DNA of 64,000 nt from GCA-2706205 sp964215955 (GCA_964215955.1 CAXPDR010000025.1:57269-121268), one strand, 5' to 3'; numbered from the stretch's first letter, positions 1 through 8,533 are shown. The notes: a model not told the origin generated them from the letters alone. Made by a program: numbers and translations.

Positions 1-538
1 AAGTTTTCCAAAATGGAAAAGGCTAAAAGAAGAAAGTGATTATAGAGAAATGGAAAAAATTGTTAATAAATTTACAGATGAAATTGAAAAGAACAATGAT
101 CATGAATTTAAGAGAAGGTATCGAGTAAATGAGAAAACCAATATCATAATATCAGCTGGTGGTGGTTTTTCAGAGGATGAATTCTCCTTGTGGGGACAAG
201 GAAAAGGTTATGGTATTTATAAAAGTAAGTTCAAAGAAGCAATGAAGGATGGTAAAAGACCAGATCGTTTCGGGAGTGAAAATATAATCTATAAATTTAT
301 AGGGCTATTTTACAAGTCGAAATTGATAAAATATTTTGTGAATTTTAATTCAACTTACACTGATACATTACGTTTACGAGGACAAGTCAAAATAGGTAAA
401 AATAACTATCTTATTATTTATGAAAGGCAAGTCGATAGTGGAAACACTAGTGCATTCCCATACTTGTACCATTTTGAGAATGAAAAACTAGGAGGAAAAG
501 TAGAGCCAAATTATCCCGTTGGTGATGTTCCTTATTAG
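1..538 (+). CDS. Secreted family-A protein, C-terminal part (5' truncated by window edge)
   Basis: The reading frame is open from base 2, so the gene begins left of the window; the first in-frame ATG at 50 is internal, as shown by alignment with the two full-length paralogs at 1411-2283 and 2345-3211. The visible part covers the C-terminal two thirds of the family and ends in a Phe-Pro-Tyr-Leu-Tyr segment followed by a V-E-P-x-Y-P-V-G stretch that recurs in the paralogs. No known domain is recognised. It is closer to the copy at 2345-3211 than to the one at 1411-2283. It is followed at short distance by a family-B gene, the same A-B pairing seen at 2345-3939. Function unknown; the paralogs suggest a periplasmic or exported protein. 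Confidence 0.85.
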   Translation, partial: SFPKWKRLKEESDYREMEKIVNKFTDEIEKNNDHEFKRRYRVNEKTNIIISAGGGFSEDEFSLWGQGKGYGIYKSKFKEAMKDGKRPDRFGSENIIYKFIGLFYKSKLIKYFVNFNSTYTDTLRLRGQVKIGKNNYLIIYERQVDSGNTSAFPYLYHFENEKLGGKVEPNYPVGDVPY

Positions 539-569
539 TTATGGTTTGTAAGTGAGGAAGGGACTACAA

Positions 570-1268
570 ATGTGTATTAGTTGTAAAAGACTTTGTATTA
601 TCTTTGTTGCAAGCTTGGGAGTGTGTAACAGTGCCTTTAGTCTGGAGAAAGAGTTTTTCGTCGCAAATAAGAAGTTCTTTACTGAGCTTTTTAAAGAGAA
701 TCTGGTAAAAATGAATGAATGTTTTTTGAAAAGCGATAACAAACTATTGTGTAAGAAAATGTATGTTAACCTAGCTCGAAATGAAAAAAATATGACTCAA
801 AAGAAAATTTGTTCTCATAACGGAATTATATCAAATGTAAAAGATGGAAAAAGAGTGTGTGAGAAAATGTATGAAGAGAAAAGAATTAACGACTACGAGC
901 TCTTTCTATATAAGTATATTGGCTATTTTTATGATGCTAAATTATACAAGAAAATGATTCCATCAATGTTTTCAAAACATAAAGAAATTACTTATTCTAA
1001 ATATTATCTTGGAGATAGTGAAAAGTCTTTTTCTAAGATAATATTTGGTGTTTATTATCCAATGTATGAGTCTGAGATTACACCAGATGGAGAGAGTGAA
1101 TACGTAGAAAAACCTCCATTATATTCTTTTACTAGAGTGATTATGTATCTCCCTATTGAAAGAAAATTTTTGACATTAGACGACTTTGTTAAATTTAAGC
1201 ATGAAATAATTGTAAATTTTCAATATATAGGGCCGGATAGTGGAGTTCCATCTTATGATTTATTGTAA
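570..1268 (+). CDS. Secreted family-B protein
   Basis: The chosen ATG at 570 is preceded by a GAGGAAGGG ribosome site; a GTG at 552 in the same frame would put that site inside the gene. The N-terminus is a signal peptide (MCISCKRLCIIFVASLGVC, cleavage after N-S-A-F-S). The mature part begins LEKEFFVANKKFF and matches LSESFFIGNKTFF of the paralog at 3238-3939. It has paired cysteines (C-F-L-K-S-D-N-K-L-L-C) shared with the paralog, compatible with periplasmic disulfides. No recognised domain. It lies 31 bases after a family-A gene, so the two are probably co-transcribed. Function unknown. Confidence 0.8.
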   Translation: MCISCKRLCIIFVASLGVCNSAFSLEKEFFVANKKFFTELFKENLVKMNECFLKSDNKLLCKKMYVNLARNEKNMTQKKICSHNGIISNVKDGKRVCEKMYEEKRINDYELFLYKYIGYFYDAKLYKKMIPSMFSKHKEITYSKYYLGDSEKSFSKIIFGVYYPMYESEITPDGESEYVEKPPLYSFTRVIMYLPIERKFLTLDDFVKFKHEIIVNFQYIGPDSGVPSYDLL

Positions 1269-1410
1269 AGACTAAAGATCTTCTCTTAAAAAAGACAATT
1301 AAATATTTTAGTTTTGAAGTAACTTAAAAATTATTGCCGAAAAAAAAGAATGGAACAGACAAAACCCAGGTGTTTAAGAATGAACAAAGAAAATAAATAA
1401 AGGTTAGAAA

Positions 1411-2283
1411 ATGATTAAGCTGATACTTACAATTTTTATTTCCTTTTTGTCAGTTAATTTAGGCTTTGCTCTCGATTATTACGATATAGAAAATAGCGAA
1501 AAATATGAGAATGGAAAGTATTTAACGACGATGTACCTAAAAGATCAAAAAAATGAAGGGAAAAGCTTAGAGGATGTTATAAATAAAGAATTTCAAATCG
1601 TTACTAACAAGGAAAGGATTATTAAATCAAAGCCTCATTATAATAAAGTTACAAACAGATTCGAGTTTGATGAGAAGTTGAATAAGTATGAAAGAGGAAT
1701 AATCGCGATTTCAACGAATGAAAGTGTCAAGTTTGGGAGTCTTCCAAGATGGAAACGTGAAAATGTAGATATAGAAAATGATTATAAAATTATGGAAAGA
1801 ATAGCAAACCAGTACACTAATGAGATAGATAAAAATAGTCAAAGGGAATTTAAAAAAAGATATGGTTCTCATAAAAATACTTATGTTCGAATAACTAGTG
1901 GATTGGGCTATGATGTAAGTTCTGGAAATGTGGGATGGGGGACTGCCTCTGGATTAGGTTTTTTAAAGAGAGAATTTGATGAAGCTTTAAAAAATAAAAT
2001 AAATAGAGAAGATTATTATTCAAAAGAATCAGTTTATAAATTTAAAGGATTATTTTTCAAAAATAAACTCGTTAAGTATTTTGTTAGGCTAAGTCCAACA
2101 TTTACAGACACTCTTAGTTATTTGGGGCAAATTTTGATTGGAGAAAAAACTTATATAATTATTTACGAGGGGCAAGCAGAAGATGAAAAGGCTGATTTCC
2201 CTTATCTATACTTATTTAGTAAAAATAAACTTGGTGAAAGAGTTGAGCCTATTTATTCTGTTGGTAAAAAACTTTTAGATTAA
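1411..2283 (+). CDS. Secreted family-A protein, full length
   Basis: 290 residues with a clear signal peptide (MIKLILTIFISFLSVNLGFA, cleavage before LDYYDIE). The remainder is hydrophilic, Lys/Glu-rich and has no domain I recognise. The first ~90 residues are almost identical to those of the next gene (2345-3211), while the second half differs much more. It is preceded by a 140-base gap, suggesting its own promoter, and is the only A copy not followed by a B gene. Function unknown; exported to the periplasm or outside by inference from the signal peptide. Confidence 0.85.
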   Translation: MIKLILTIFISFLSVNLGFALDYYDIENSEKYENGKYLTTMYLKDQKNEGKSLEDVINKEFQIVTNKERIIKSKPHYNKVTNRFEFDEKLNKYERGIIAISTNESVKFGSLPRWKRENVDIENDYKIMERIANQYTNEIDKNSQREFKKRYGSHKNTYVRITSGLGYDVSSGNVGWGTASGLGFLKREFDEALKNKINREDYYSKESVYKFKGLFFKNKLVKYFVRLSPTFTDTLSYLGQILIGEKTYIIIYEGQAEDEKADFPYLYLFSKNKLGERVEPIYSVGKKLLD

Positions 2284-2344
2284 TGCTTTAAAAAGGTTTT
2301 AATAACCATGATGTTGTAAATGTTAAATTCACAAGGGTTGATAA

Positions 2345-3211
2345 ATGATTAAGCTGATGCTCACAGTTTGTATATCTTTTTTGTCAGTTAATTTAGGTTT
2401 TGCTCTCGATTATTATGATATAGAACATAACGAAAAATATGAGAATGGAAAGTATTTAACGACGATGTACCTAAAAGATCAAAAGATCGAAGGTAAAAGC
2501 TTGGAGGATACTGTAAACAAAGAGTTTCAAATCGTTACTAACAAAGAAAGAGTTATTAAATTAAAGCCTAAGTATAATAAAGTTACTAAAAGATACGAAT
2601 TTGATGAGAAATTGAATGGGTATGAGAGGGGAATAATTGCGATTTCCACGGGAGAAAGAGTTAAGATGGTAAGTTTTCCTAAATGGAAACAAGAAGAAAA
2701 AGAGAAAGAAAAAGATTTTAAACCTATGGAAGAGGTTGTTAATAAAGTTACAGATGAAATAGAAAAAAATAATGTTCGTGAATTTAAGAGAAGGTATGGG
2801 GTTAATAAGAAAACTCATGTAGTGATTGTTAATGGGGTTGGATTTTCATCAGACAAAGAAGCCATGTGGGGGGTAGGATCTGGATTTGGTGTTTTAAAAA
2901 GTAGGTACAGCGGAGTCATAACAGGAAAGCAACTTCCTTATGATTTTGAAAGCCAAGACACACTTTATGAATTTATTGGGATTTTTTATAAGAGAAAGTT
3001 ACTAAAGTATATCATTAATTTTAGTTCTACTTTTTCCGGCACATTAAGTGTTCGTGGCAAGGTGAGAATTGGAGAAAAAGATTACGTCATTATTTATGAA
3101 AAACTACTTGATCGTGACACTAGAGCATTCCCGTACTTGTATCTTTTTGAAAATGAAAAGCTAGGAAAAAGAATTGAACCTTTTTATCCCGTTGGTGAAG
3201 TTCCTTACTAG
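2345..3211 (+). CDS. Secreted family-A protein, full length
   Basis: 288 residues; signal peptide MIKLMLTVCISFLSVNLGFA followed by LDYYDIE. Tandem duplicate of 1411-2283, with the 5' portion nearly identical at DNA level and the 3' half closer to the truncated copy at the left edge (shared T-D-E-I-E-K-N-N and E-F-K-R-R-Y segments and the same V-P-Y end). It is followed by a family-B gene after a few bases. No enzyme motif or known fold is visible. The duplication pattern suggests an expanding lineage-specific family; function unknown. Confidence 0.85.
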   Translation: MIKLMLTVCISFLSVNLGFALDYYDIEHNEKYENGKYLTTMYLKDQKIEGKSLEDTVNKEFQIVTNKERVIKLKPKYNKVTKRYEFDEKLNGYERGIIAISTGERVKMVSFPKWKQEEKEKEKDFKPMEEVVNKVTDEIEKNNVREFKRRYGVNKKTHVVIVNGVGFSSDKEAMWGVGSGFGVLKSRYSGVITGKQLPYDFESQDTLYEFIGIFYKRKLLKYIINFSSTFSGTLSVRGKVRIGEKDYVIIYEKLLDRDTRAFPYLYLFENEKLGKRIEPFYPVGEVPY

Positions 3212-3237
3212 TAATGCTCGTGAATTTAAAAGGAGCT

Positions 3238-3939
3238 ATGTCTATTAATAATAAAAAGTTTATACCAATTCTTCTTTTTACTCTAGGACTTAGCGTTAGT
3301 AATTGTTCTTTTGCTTTGAGTGAATCTTTTTTTATCGGGAACAAGACTTTCTTTGCTGATCTCTTTAAGGAGCACTTGTTTAAAATGCACAAGTGTTTTT
3401 CAGAATCTGATGATAAAGTTTTATGTAAAAAACTGTATGTCAAATTTGGCCAGAATGAGGACCAAATGACAAGAAAAACAATTTGCAATAAAGGCTATGT
3501 TGGCCTGGTTGTCAAAAATGGAAGAGAAAAATGTAGAAAGTTATATAGTAGCAACAAAAAGAATGAGTATGAACTCTTCTTGTATAAGTCCGTTGGTTAT
3601 TATTATGGATATGACAAATTTAAAAATCTTATACCTGAAATGTTGTCAGATTATGTTGAGATTTCTTCAAGAGAATATTCTTTGAAGGGAGAAAAAGCTA
3701 TGTATTCTAGAGTCATGTTCAGTATAAGATACCTTATTCCTAAAAAGGGTGAGGTTGATAACGGTAGAAGAGTTTACACTCAATTACCTCAATCTTTTTC
3801 TTTTTCTCGGATAATATTATTTTTTTCCGAAAAATTAAATATTTCAAGTGTGGATGATTTTAAAAAACATGCGGACAAAATTGTAGTTAATTTTACATAT
3901 ATTGGTGAAGATTATAGCTCTCATTACAGTTATTTCTAG
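3238..3939 (+). CDS. Secreted family-B protein
   Basis: The ATG at 3238 sits just behind AAGGAG and gives a good signal peptide (MSINNKKFIPILLFTLGLSV, cleavage after C-S-F-A); the spacing to the ATG is short, so the in-frame ATG at 3214 cannot be excluded. The mature protein parallels the copy at 570-1268: S-F-F-I-G-N-K-T-F-F start, the paired cysteines, the Y-E-L-F-L-Y-K segment and a final V-N-F-x-Y-I-G. No recognised domain. Likely translated together with the family-A gene that ends at 3211. Function unknown. Confidence 0.8.
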   Translation: MSINNKKFIPILLFTLGLSVSNCSFALSESFFIGNKTFFADLFKEHLFKMHKCFSESDDKVLCKKLYVKFGQNEDQMTRKTICNKGYVGLVVKNGREKCRKLYSSNKKNEYELFLYKSVGYYYGYDKFKNLIPEMLSDYVEISSREYSLKGEKAMYSRVMFSIRYLIPKKGEVDNGRRVYTQLPQSFSFSRIILFFSEKLNISSVDDFKKHADKIVVNFTYIGEDYSSHYSYF

Positions 3940-3969
3940 ACTTAAGCACACTTTTATTGAGCTTTAAAT

Positions 3970-4425
3970 TCATGACTTATTAACAATCTCTGAAACTCTG
4001 CTCGTAGATAAACCAAAAACCTCAGCTACTTGTTCCCGAGTAAACTTCTTTCTTAAATAAATGATCATTTCATCGCGAAGTTCTTTATTAACTGTACCCG
4101 TATTAGCTGTAAATTCACTTGGTACTTTTGAGGTCTTTTCTTTGTGCTCAGTCCATTCTAAATTAGATAGGGTATAGTTGGCCTTGTCTCCATCAATATG
4201 ATTTACACAGGGTTTATTTTTAGGATTTTTTATAAATTCTATGGCCAATAATCTATGTACCAACATGCCTCGACGACGACCATTATCATCTGTTAAAAAT
4301 ACTCGTGGATATCCTGAATTATCTGGTTTTTGAGATAAGACTTTTCCGGAAATAATATTTTTTATGATTCCTTCTGAATTTATGAGATAATTTTTAAAGC
4401 CAGTGATCGATTTGAAGTCTTCCAT
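3970..4425 (-). CDS. HNH homing-type endonuclease with NUMOD4-like and HTH parts
   Basis: 151 residues. Residues 1-45 (F-K-S-I-T-G-F-K-N-Y-L-I-N-S-E-G) match the NUMOD4 DNA-binding motif of homing endonucleases. Residues 57-91 carry the HNH nuclease core: H57-R-L-L, then C-V-N-H-I-D-G-D-K-x-N and L-S-N-L-E-W. Residues ~115-150 form a helix-turn-helix (F-T-R-E-Q-V-A-E-V-F-G-L-S-T-S-R-V-S). This is the usual layout of free-standing phage or intergenic homing endonucleases. It stands alone, converging on the secreted-protein array, with no intron or intein visible in the neighbours. All HNH residues appear intact, so it may be active. Confidence 0.85.
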   Translation of the reverse strand: MEDFKSITGFKNYLINSEGIIKNIISGKVLSQKPDNSGYPRVFLTDDNGRRRGMLVHRLLAIEFIKNPKNKPCVNHIDGDKANYTLSNLEWTEHKEKTSKVPSEFTANTGTVNKELRDEMIIYLRKKFTREQVAEVFGLSTSRVSEIVNKS

Positions 4426-4547
4426 AATAGTATTTTAGCACGGTAATTAAATACGTGCAATTGTGCCTGATAAGAAACATTATCGTGCAAAACGTGTGAA
4501 TTGGGTAAATAATTCCGGTTATTTATACTGCTCTTTGTTATTCTCTT

Positions 4548-4991
4548 TTATTCAAAGTCACATGGGTTTTCTACAGTAAATTCTAAACCTGAGTTTTCAT
4601 CAAGCCAAACACTTGCACCATGACTTACATACTGCAAACTTAAATCAAACCCATGACCGAACCTACATGTGCCGCCTTTTTTAGCTTTATTCACACATGT
4701 TGAGTCAATCATTTCAAATTCAAGCTTTGATGGTATGTCGGTATAAATTGGATTGCCTTTTTCATTACATTGTTTAAATTCCATATTGATTGGGTCTATG
4801 AAATTTTGTGGCATTTGCATGCTGTAATATCCATCAGTTTTTGGAGAGTTCTTATCAATTCTTGATTCAGGTACAACGATGGTTCCGGACTCAGTATCTA
4901 CAAAACATTTATCTTCCATACATTCAACATTGTCATAGGAATAGCTAGAAAATGATAAAAATAGACCCGCCAGCAGTACAGCATTTTTCAT
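4548..4991 (-). CDS. Secreted cysteine-containing protein, function unknown
   Basis: 147 residues with a signal peptide (MKNAVLLAGLFLSFSSYS, cleavage before Y-D-N-V-E). The mature part contains six cysteines (C-M-E-D-K-C, C-N-E, C-V-N-K, C-R-F-G and a C-D-F-E terminus), suggesting disulfides in the periplasm or outside. No known domain is recognised. It is monocistronic, with the HNH gene downstream on the same strand more than 100 bases away. Confidence 0.75.
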   Translation of the reverse strand: MKNAVLLAGLFLSFSSYSYDNVECMEDKCFVDTESGTIVVPESRIDKNSPKTDGYYSMQMPQNFIDPINMEFKQCNEKGNPIYTDIPSKLEFEMIDSTCVNKAKKGGTCRFGHGFDLSLQYVSHGASVWLDENSGLEFTVENPCDFE

Positions 4992-5308
4992 AAAAATTCT
5001 CCGAATTTGTCCTCGTTTTATGACATTATTTCACGGTAATTTGCTGGATAATATGGCCTTGAAAATCTTATATTATGTGGTTAAATTTTAAGCATTTTTT
5101 GCGTTTTAAACCAAGGCCCATGTAAGCGTTAATTAATAAAAACCGATCTGAGGCGATTCTCGTGATCCGATTTGAACTCTCCATATATTTAAAACAGAGC
5201 CCCTCACTTAGGTATTACTTAATACATTACATAATACTCATAATATAAAAAATATATAATTTCTATTTATCGTATATTTAATTGTTATGTCCTGTTATAT
5301 CAAAGATC

Positions 5309-6202
5309 ATGCAATTACCGCTAAGTTATAAACATTTAGAAGCTTTCTTAATGGTCGCCAGATGTCAAAGCTTTACCGAGGCATCTAGAGAGCTAAATAA
5401 GGCACAACCTGCCTTGAGTAAACAGATTAAAACCTTAGAGGAAGATCTAGGGGTTCAGTTGTTAATAAGAGGCCAAAACAAGGTGAGTTTAACGAAAGCA
5501 GGTCAAAAACTTTACCAAGTGACCTCGCCTATTTTTATGGAACTTTTTCATCGTATTAGTGACTTTAGAAATGATCAAAATGAATTAAATGGTGAAATTG
5601 TCTTTGCATGTCTACAAGAAGTTGGAGACCGGATTTTCATTCATTTAGTTAATGATTTCATAAAGGAAAATCCACAAATCAAATTCAAGATAAAATACCT
5701 TAAAACTAATGAAATTGTAGATGGTGTTAAAAATGGTAAAATTGATGTAGGGATTGTGGCCCAAGAAATAATTCAAGAAAATGTCCGTACTTATAAAATA
5801 TATAAAGAAAAAATCGTCCTAACTTGTGCTAAGAAATTCTTTAACAAGGATGCCATTGATAAAGGAATTAAGTTTTTACCCATAGTAAAGTATAGAGAAA
5901 TGGATCCATTACTCGCCTATTATCAAAAGAAATTTCATCCTCGTATAAATCTTCAAAGTCTTGATTGTTTAGCTGAAGTTAATTCCCAGGTAAGCATGAA
6001 AACACTCTTGCTACAACATCCTGCGATTGCGGTTATACCAGAACTAAGTATTCGTGATGAACTTAAAAGCGGAAAACTGGTAGATATAAGTAAAAAAGAT
6101 CTTTTTGGAGAGTTATTTCTTATTCATTCAGACAGTAATTTTCCACAAAAAAAAGTAGAAGCTTTTTCTAAGTTTTTACGCCTTAGAATTAAAGAAATCT
6201 GA
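5309..6202 (+). CDS. LysR-family transcriptional regulator
   Basis: About 297 residues from the ATG at 5309 (MQLPLSYKHLEAFLMVARC), the usual LysR N-terminus; an ATG at 5282 in frame adds nine atypical residues. Residues 5-65 are the winged HTH (S-F-T-E-A-S-R-E-L-N-K-A-Q-P-A-L-S-K-Q-I). The rest is the periplasmic-binding-like effector domain (G-K-I-D-V-G-I-V). It senses an unknown small molecule. The nearest divergent gene is the secreted protein at 4548-4991, about 290 bases away; there is no metabolic gene beside it, so its target is not evident. Confidence 0.9.
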   Translation: MQLPLSYKHLEAFLMVARCQSFTEASRELNKAQPALSKQIKTLEEDLGVQLLIRGQNKVSLTKAGQKLYQVTSPIFMELFHRISDFRNDQNELNGEIVFACLQEVGDRIFIHLVNDFIKENPQIKFKIKYLKTNEIVDGVKNGKIDVGIVAQEIIQENVRTYKIYKEKIVLTCAKKFFNKDAIDKGIKFLPIVKYREMDPLLAYYQKKFHPRINLQSLDCLAEVNSQVSMKTLLLQHPAIAVIPELSIRDELKSGKLVDISKKDLFGELFLIHSDSNFPQKKVEAFSKFLRLRIKEI

Positions 6203-6211
6203 ATATAAGGA

Positions 6212-6460
6212 TTAGATTAAAATAAGAATTGTTCCAATTGTAATTAAGCCTAGACCAATACCCCATAGCTTTAATTCATAAATTATTCTTTCACTTAATC
6301 TATGAAAAAAATCTTCTTCAGGTGAAAAATTAGTGACTTTGGAGTCAACGGTATCTACGTGCTCAATAATGGGTGCTTTAAATTTATGATACACAAGAAA
6401 ACTTAGGCCAGAAATAGAAAGGGCAATACCAAAGATGAGTGTTAAATATCCGGTGTTCAT
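6212..6460 (-). CDS. Small two-helix inner-membrane protein
   Basis: 82 residues with hydrophobic segments at ~4-24 (L-I-F-G-I-A-L-S-I-S-G-L-S-F-L) and ~62-82 (L-G-L-I-T-I-G-T-I-L-I-L), separated by an acidic loop. No family is recognised. It ends ten bases from the stop of the convergent LysR gene. Function unknown. Confidence 0.6.
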   Translation of the reverse strand: MNTGYLTLIFGIALSISGLSFLVYHKFKAPIIEHVDTVDSKVTNFSPEEDFFHRLSERIIYELKLWGIGLGLITIGTILILI

Positions 6461-6540
6461 TTACGTAATCCATTACTTTAAATTTATATTCTTGAATATT
6501 ATATCGAATAGAATTATTTTTGCTTATTAATCTTTCTAAA

Positions 6541-6792
6541 TTAATTTAAAAAACATCTCGTTTTTGCGAATTCGTTTTCGAATTCCCTAATACAATTACT
6601 GTTATCAATTTGCACAAAGCTTTGTACAAGTTCACCGTTATCATTATAAGTTTTCTTTTCTTTTCCAGAAACAGTAAAGAGCTTATCATAAATGGCATTA
6701 GCAATCGTTTCATCCGATATAACAGCTGTGCTATAGTTAGCGTAGCTTAAAGATGATGATAAAAGACAAAAGATAATTGCTAGTGTTTTCAT
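6541..6792 (-). CDS. Small secreted protein
   Basis: 83 residues with a signal peptide (MKTLAIIFCLLSSSLSYA, cleavage before N-Y-S-T). The mature part has two cysteines (N-C-I-R-E-F and R-C-F-L-N end), which could form one disulfide. A purine-poor GGGGGAA ribosome site precedes the ATG on the minus strand. No family recognised. Confidence 0.65.
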   Translation of the reverse strand: MKTLAIIFCLLSSSLSYANYSTAVISDETIANAIYDKLFTVSGKEKKTYNDNGELVQSFVQIDNSNCIREFENEFAKTRCFLN

Positions 6793-6911
6793 AGATTCCC
6801 CCTATTTCTTAAGGTATATAGGAGCAAATGAGGTGCCAAATTATACTTGGTCTAAGTCTATGAAATTATACAGTATTAGGTGTTATGAATTAGACGGTCT
6901 GTTCAATGAAT

Positions 6912-7403
6912 TTACATTAACTCAAGGTAAGCATAAGCTCCCGCGCCAATAAGAACCACAGCCAAAACGATGAGCATAACTGGACTGGATTTTTTTTCTG
7001 GAGCGGCTTTAGCAACTGGTTTTTTCTTTACAACTTTTTTCCCGACAGCTTTTTTAACAACTTTCTTTTTAGTGGTTACACCTGCACTCGTACCAGCTTT
7101 TTTTACAACTTTTTTAACGACTTTTTTCGGAGCTGAAGAATTCGGATTAGAAGAAATCTCTTTAGGTATTTTCATTCCAACTCTTGTACCACTTGCTTTA
7201 TATTGTTTTTTAACAGTTGAAGATTTTCCGTGAATAAGATCAGCTTTTTTATCAAGAAGCTCTGATGCTCCAGCCTTTGCTTTGGCCTCACCAGTTTCTG
7301 ATTTGTGTAGGAGGTCGTCAGTAATTAACTGACTAACGTTAACACCTTCATCAGGTTCTTCCATTTTTAATATTTTATAAATTGTTTTATTGATTTCTCT
7401 CAT
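6912..7403 (-). CDS. Tail-anchored protein with Lys/Ala-rich linker
   Basis: 163 residues. Residues 1-60 are charged and helical. Residues ~85-138 are a basic, low-complexity Lys/Val/Ala linker (repeated K-K-V-V-K-K). Residues ~141-162 form one C-terminal transmembrane helix (V-M-L-I-V-L-A-V-V-L-I-G-A-G-A-Y-A-Y), giving a tail-anchored topology with the basic part in the cytoplasm. The linker resembles the tails of the SWIB and topoisomerase proteins elsewhere in the window. It is divergent from the receiver gene with only 24 bases between start codons. Function unknown; a membrane-attached DNA- or polyanion-binding role is speculative. Confidence 0.7.
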   Translation of the reverse strand: MREINKTIYKILKMEEPDEGVNVSQLITDDLLHKSETGEAKAKAGASELLDKKADLIHGKSSTVKKQYKASGTRVGMKIPKEISSNPNSSAPKKVVKKVVKKAGTSAGVTTKKKVVKKAVGKKVVKKKPVAKAAPEKKSSPVMLIVLAVVLIGAGAYAYLELM

Positions 7404-7427
7404 ATTTACATTATACTTAAACTTAAT
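7404..7427. promoter_or_regulatory. Overlapping divergent -10 elements, near-leaderless starts
   Basis: Only 24 bases separate the two divergent start codons (7403 minus, 7428 plus). On the minus strand TATAAT covers 7415-7410, six bases before its ATG. On the plus strand TATACT covers 7412-7417, ten bases before its ATG. The hexamers overlap, and neither gene has a Shine-Dalgarno sequence. This predicts mutually exclusive polymerase binding and leaderless or nearly leaderless mRNAs. Seen in sequence; promoter activity is inferred. Confidence 0.4.
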
Positions 7428-7832
7428 ATGAAAACAAATTATAAATTCTATAAAGATTTAAAAATTATGGTTGTAGATGATGATGATCGTCTACGTGAGC
7501 AAGCGATTGGCGTATTAGTTGAACTTGGCTTTGATAGAAGTAGTATCTATGGAGCAATACATGGTTTAGATGCTCTTGCTCAACTAAAAGCTGGGAAAAA
7601 AGTTGAGTTTTTCGTTATAGATTTAGTTATGCCTGAAATGAATGGGATTGAACTCATGAAGGCTTTAGGTGGAACACCTGAATATGCTGAAACACCAAAA
7701 TTGGTTCTATCTAGTGAATCTGATTCGAATATCATTTTAAATGCAGTCGCAGCAGGTGCAAATAGTTATTTAAATAAGCCGTGTGAAAAATTTCTTATGG
7801 CCAAAAAAATGTTAGAATGCGTTTCTAAGTAA
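7428..7832 (+). CDS. Stand-alone response-regulator receiver domain (CheY-like)
   Basis: 134 residues, a single receiver domain with no output domain. Acidic pocket D17-D20 (M-V-V-D-D-D-D), phospho-acceptor Asp65 (F-V-I-D-L-V-M-P), the switch Ser in V-L-S-S-E-S, and the conserved Lys in L-N-K-P-C. It would carry a phosphate signal to a partner protein by contact. There is no adjacent kinase. A PAP2 gene follows 8 bases after its stop and is probably co-transcribed. Confidence 0.9.
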   Translation: MKTNYKFYKDLKIMVVDDDDRLREQAIGVLVELGFDRSSIYGAIHGLDALAQLKAGKKVEFFVIDLVMPEMNGIELMKALGGTPEYAETPKLVLSSESDSNIILNAVAAGANSYLNKPCEKFLMAKKMLECVSK

Positions 7833-7840
7833 ATTATAGT

Positions 7841-8533
7841 TTGAAACTTCTTTGCTTATTTTTCTTATTATTTTCTAATTCAATCTATTCATATACTGAG
7901 AGTGAACTTAAAGTTGATCTGTTTTCAGTTTATCAAGATAAAGACTCTCTTAAAACTTTTAAATACGGATCCATTTTAACTGGAACTCTTATTGTTTTTC
8001 GAAGTGAAATTGTTGAGCCTTTCCAGGAGGATGTTTCTAGCGATAAGCCTTTGGGAGAGTATTCTAAGTATGGAGATATTTTGGGTCAGTGGGTACCAAA
8101 TTTAGCATATTCCGGTTTTTATTGGTTGGATGAATCTTCTCATTCTAATAAACTTGCTAATTCAATGTTTAAGGCCACCTTATTTGCTGGTGGTACAACT
8201 TTCTTTTTAAAACGTCTTTTCAATCAAAGAAGGCCTAATAAAGGCGATAGAAACTCATTTCCTTCAGGACACACTACAACCGCCTTTGCTTTCGCAGGTT
8301 TCATTTCTAAAGCCCATCCTGAGTACAAATGGCTTGGTTATGGTATGGCCAGTTTTGTAGGTCTGAGCCGAATAAATGATAATGCACATTATTTACACGA
8401 TGTTACAATGGGTGCAACCATTGGGATGGCCTATGGACAATATTTTGCAAAAAACTTAAAAAGTGAATCAATACAAGTTCAATTCATCCCTCTAAAAGAA
8501 TCTCAGTTTTTATATATTTCTAAGAGTTTTTAA
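7841..8533 (+). CDS. PAP2-family membrane-associated phosphatase
   Basis: 230 residues starting at TTG (7841), which gives a signal peptide (MKLLCLFFLLFSNSIYS). The three phosphatase signature motifs are present: K-R-L-F-N-Q-R-R-P at ~123, P-S-G-H at ~143, and S-R-I-N-D-N-A-H-Y-L-H-D at ~176. The two His and the Arg/Lys residues needed for catalysis are intact. The family dephosphorylates phosphatidate, undecaprenyl pyrophosphate or lipid A at the periplasmic face; the substrate here cannot be told. Probably translated after the upstream receiver gene. Confidence 0.88.
   Translation: MKLLCLFFLLFSNSIYSYTESELKVDLFSVYQDKDSLKTFKYGSILTGTLIVFRSEIVEPFQEDVSSDKPLGEYSKYGDILGQWVPNLAYSGFYWLDESSHSNKLANSMFKATLFAGGTTFFLKRLFNQRRPNKGDRNSFPSGHTTTAFAFAGFISKAHPEYKWLGYGMASFVGLSRINDNAHYLHDVTMGATIGMAYGQYFAKNLKSESIQVQFIPLKESQFLYISKSF

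Noticed and set aside
570..660. Lipobox in the family-B signal peptide
   Set aside because: L-G-V-C has Val before the Cys instead of Gly/Ala/Ser, and a normal cleavage site follows.
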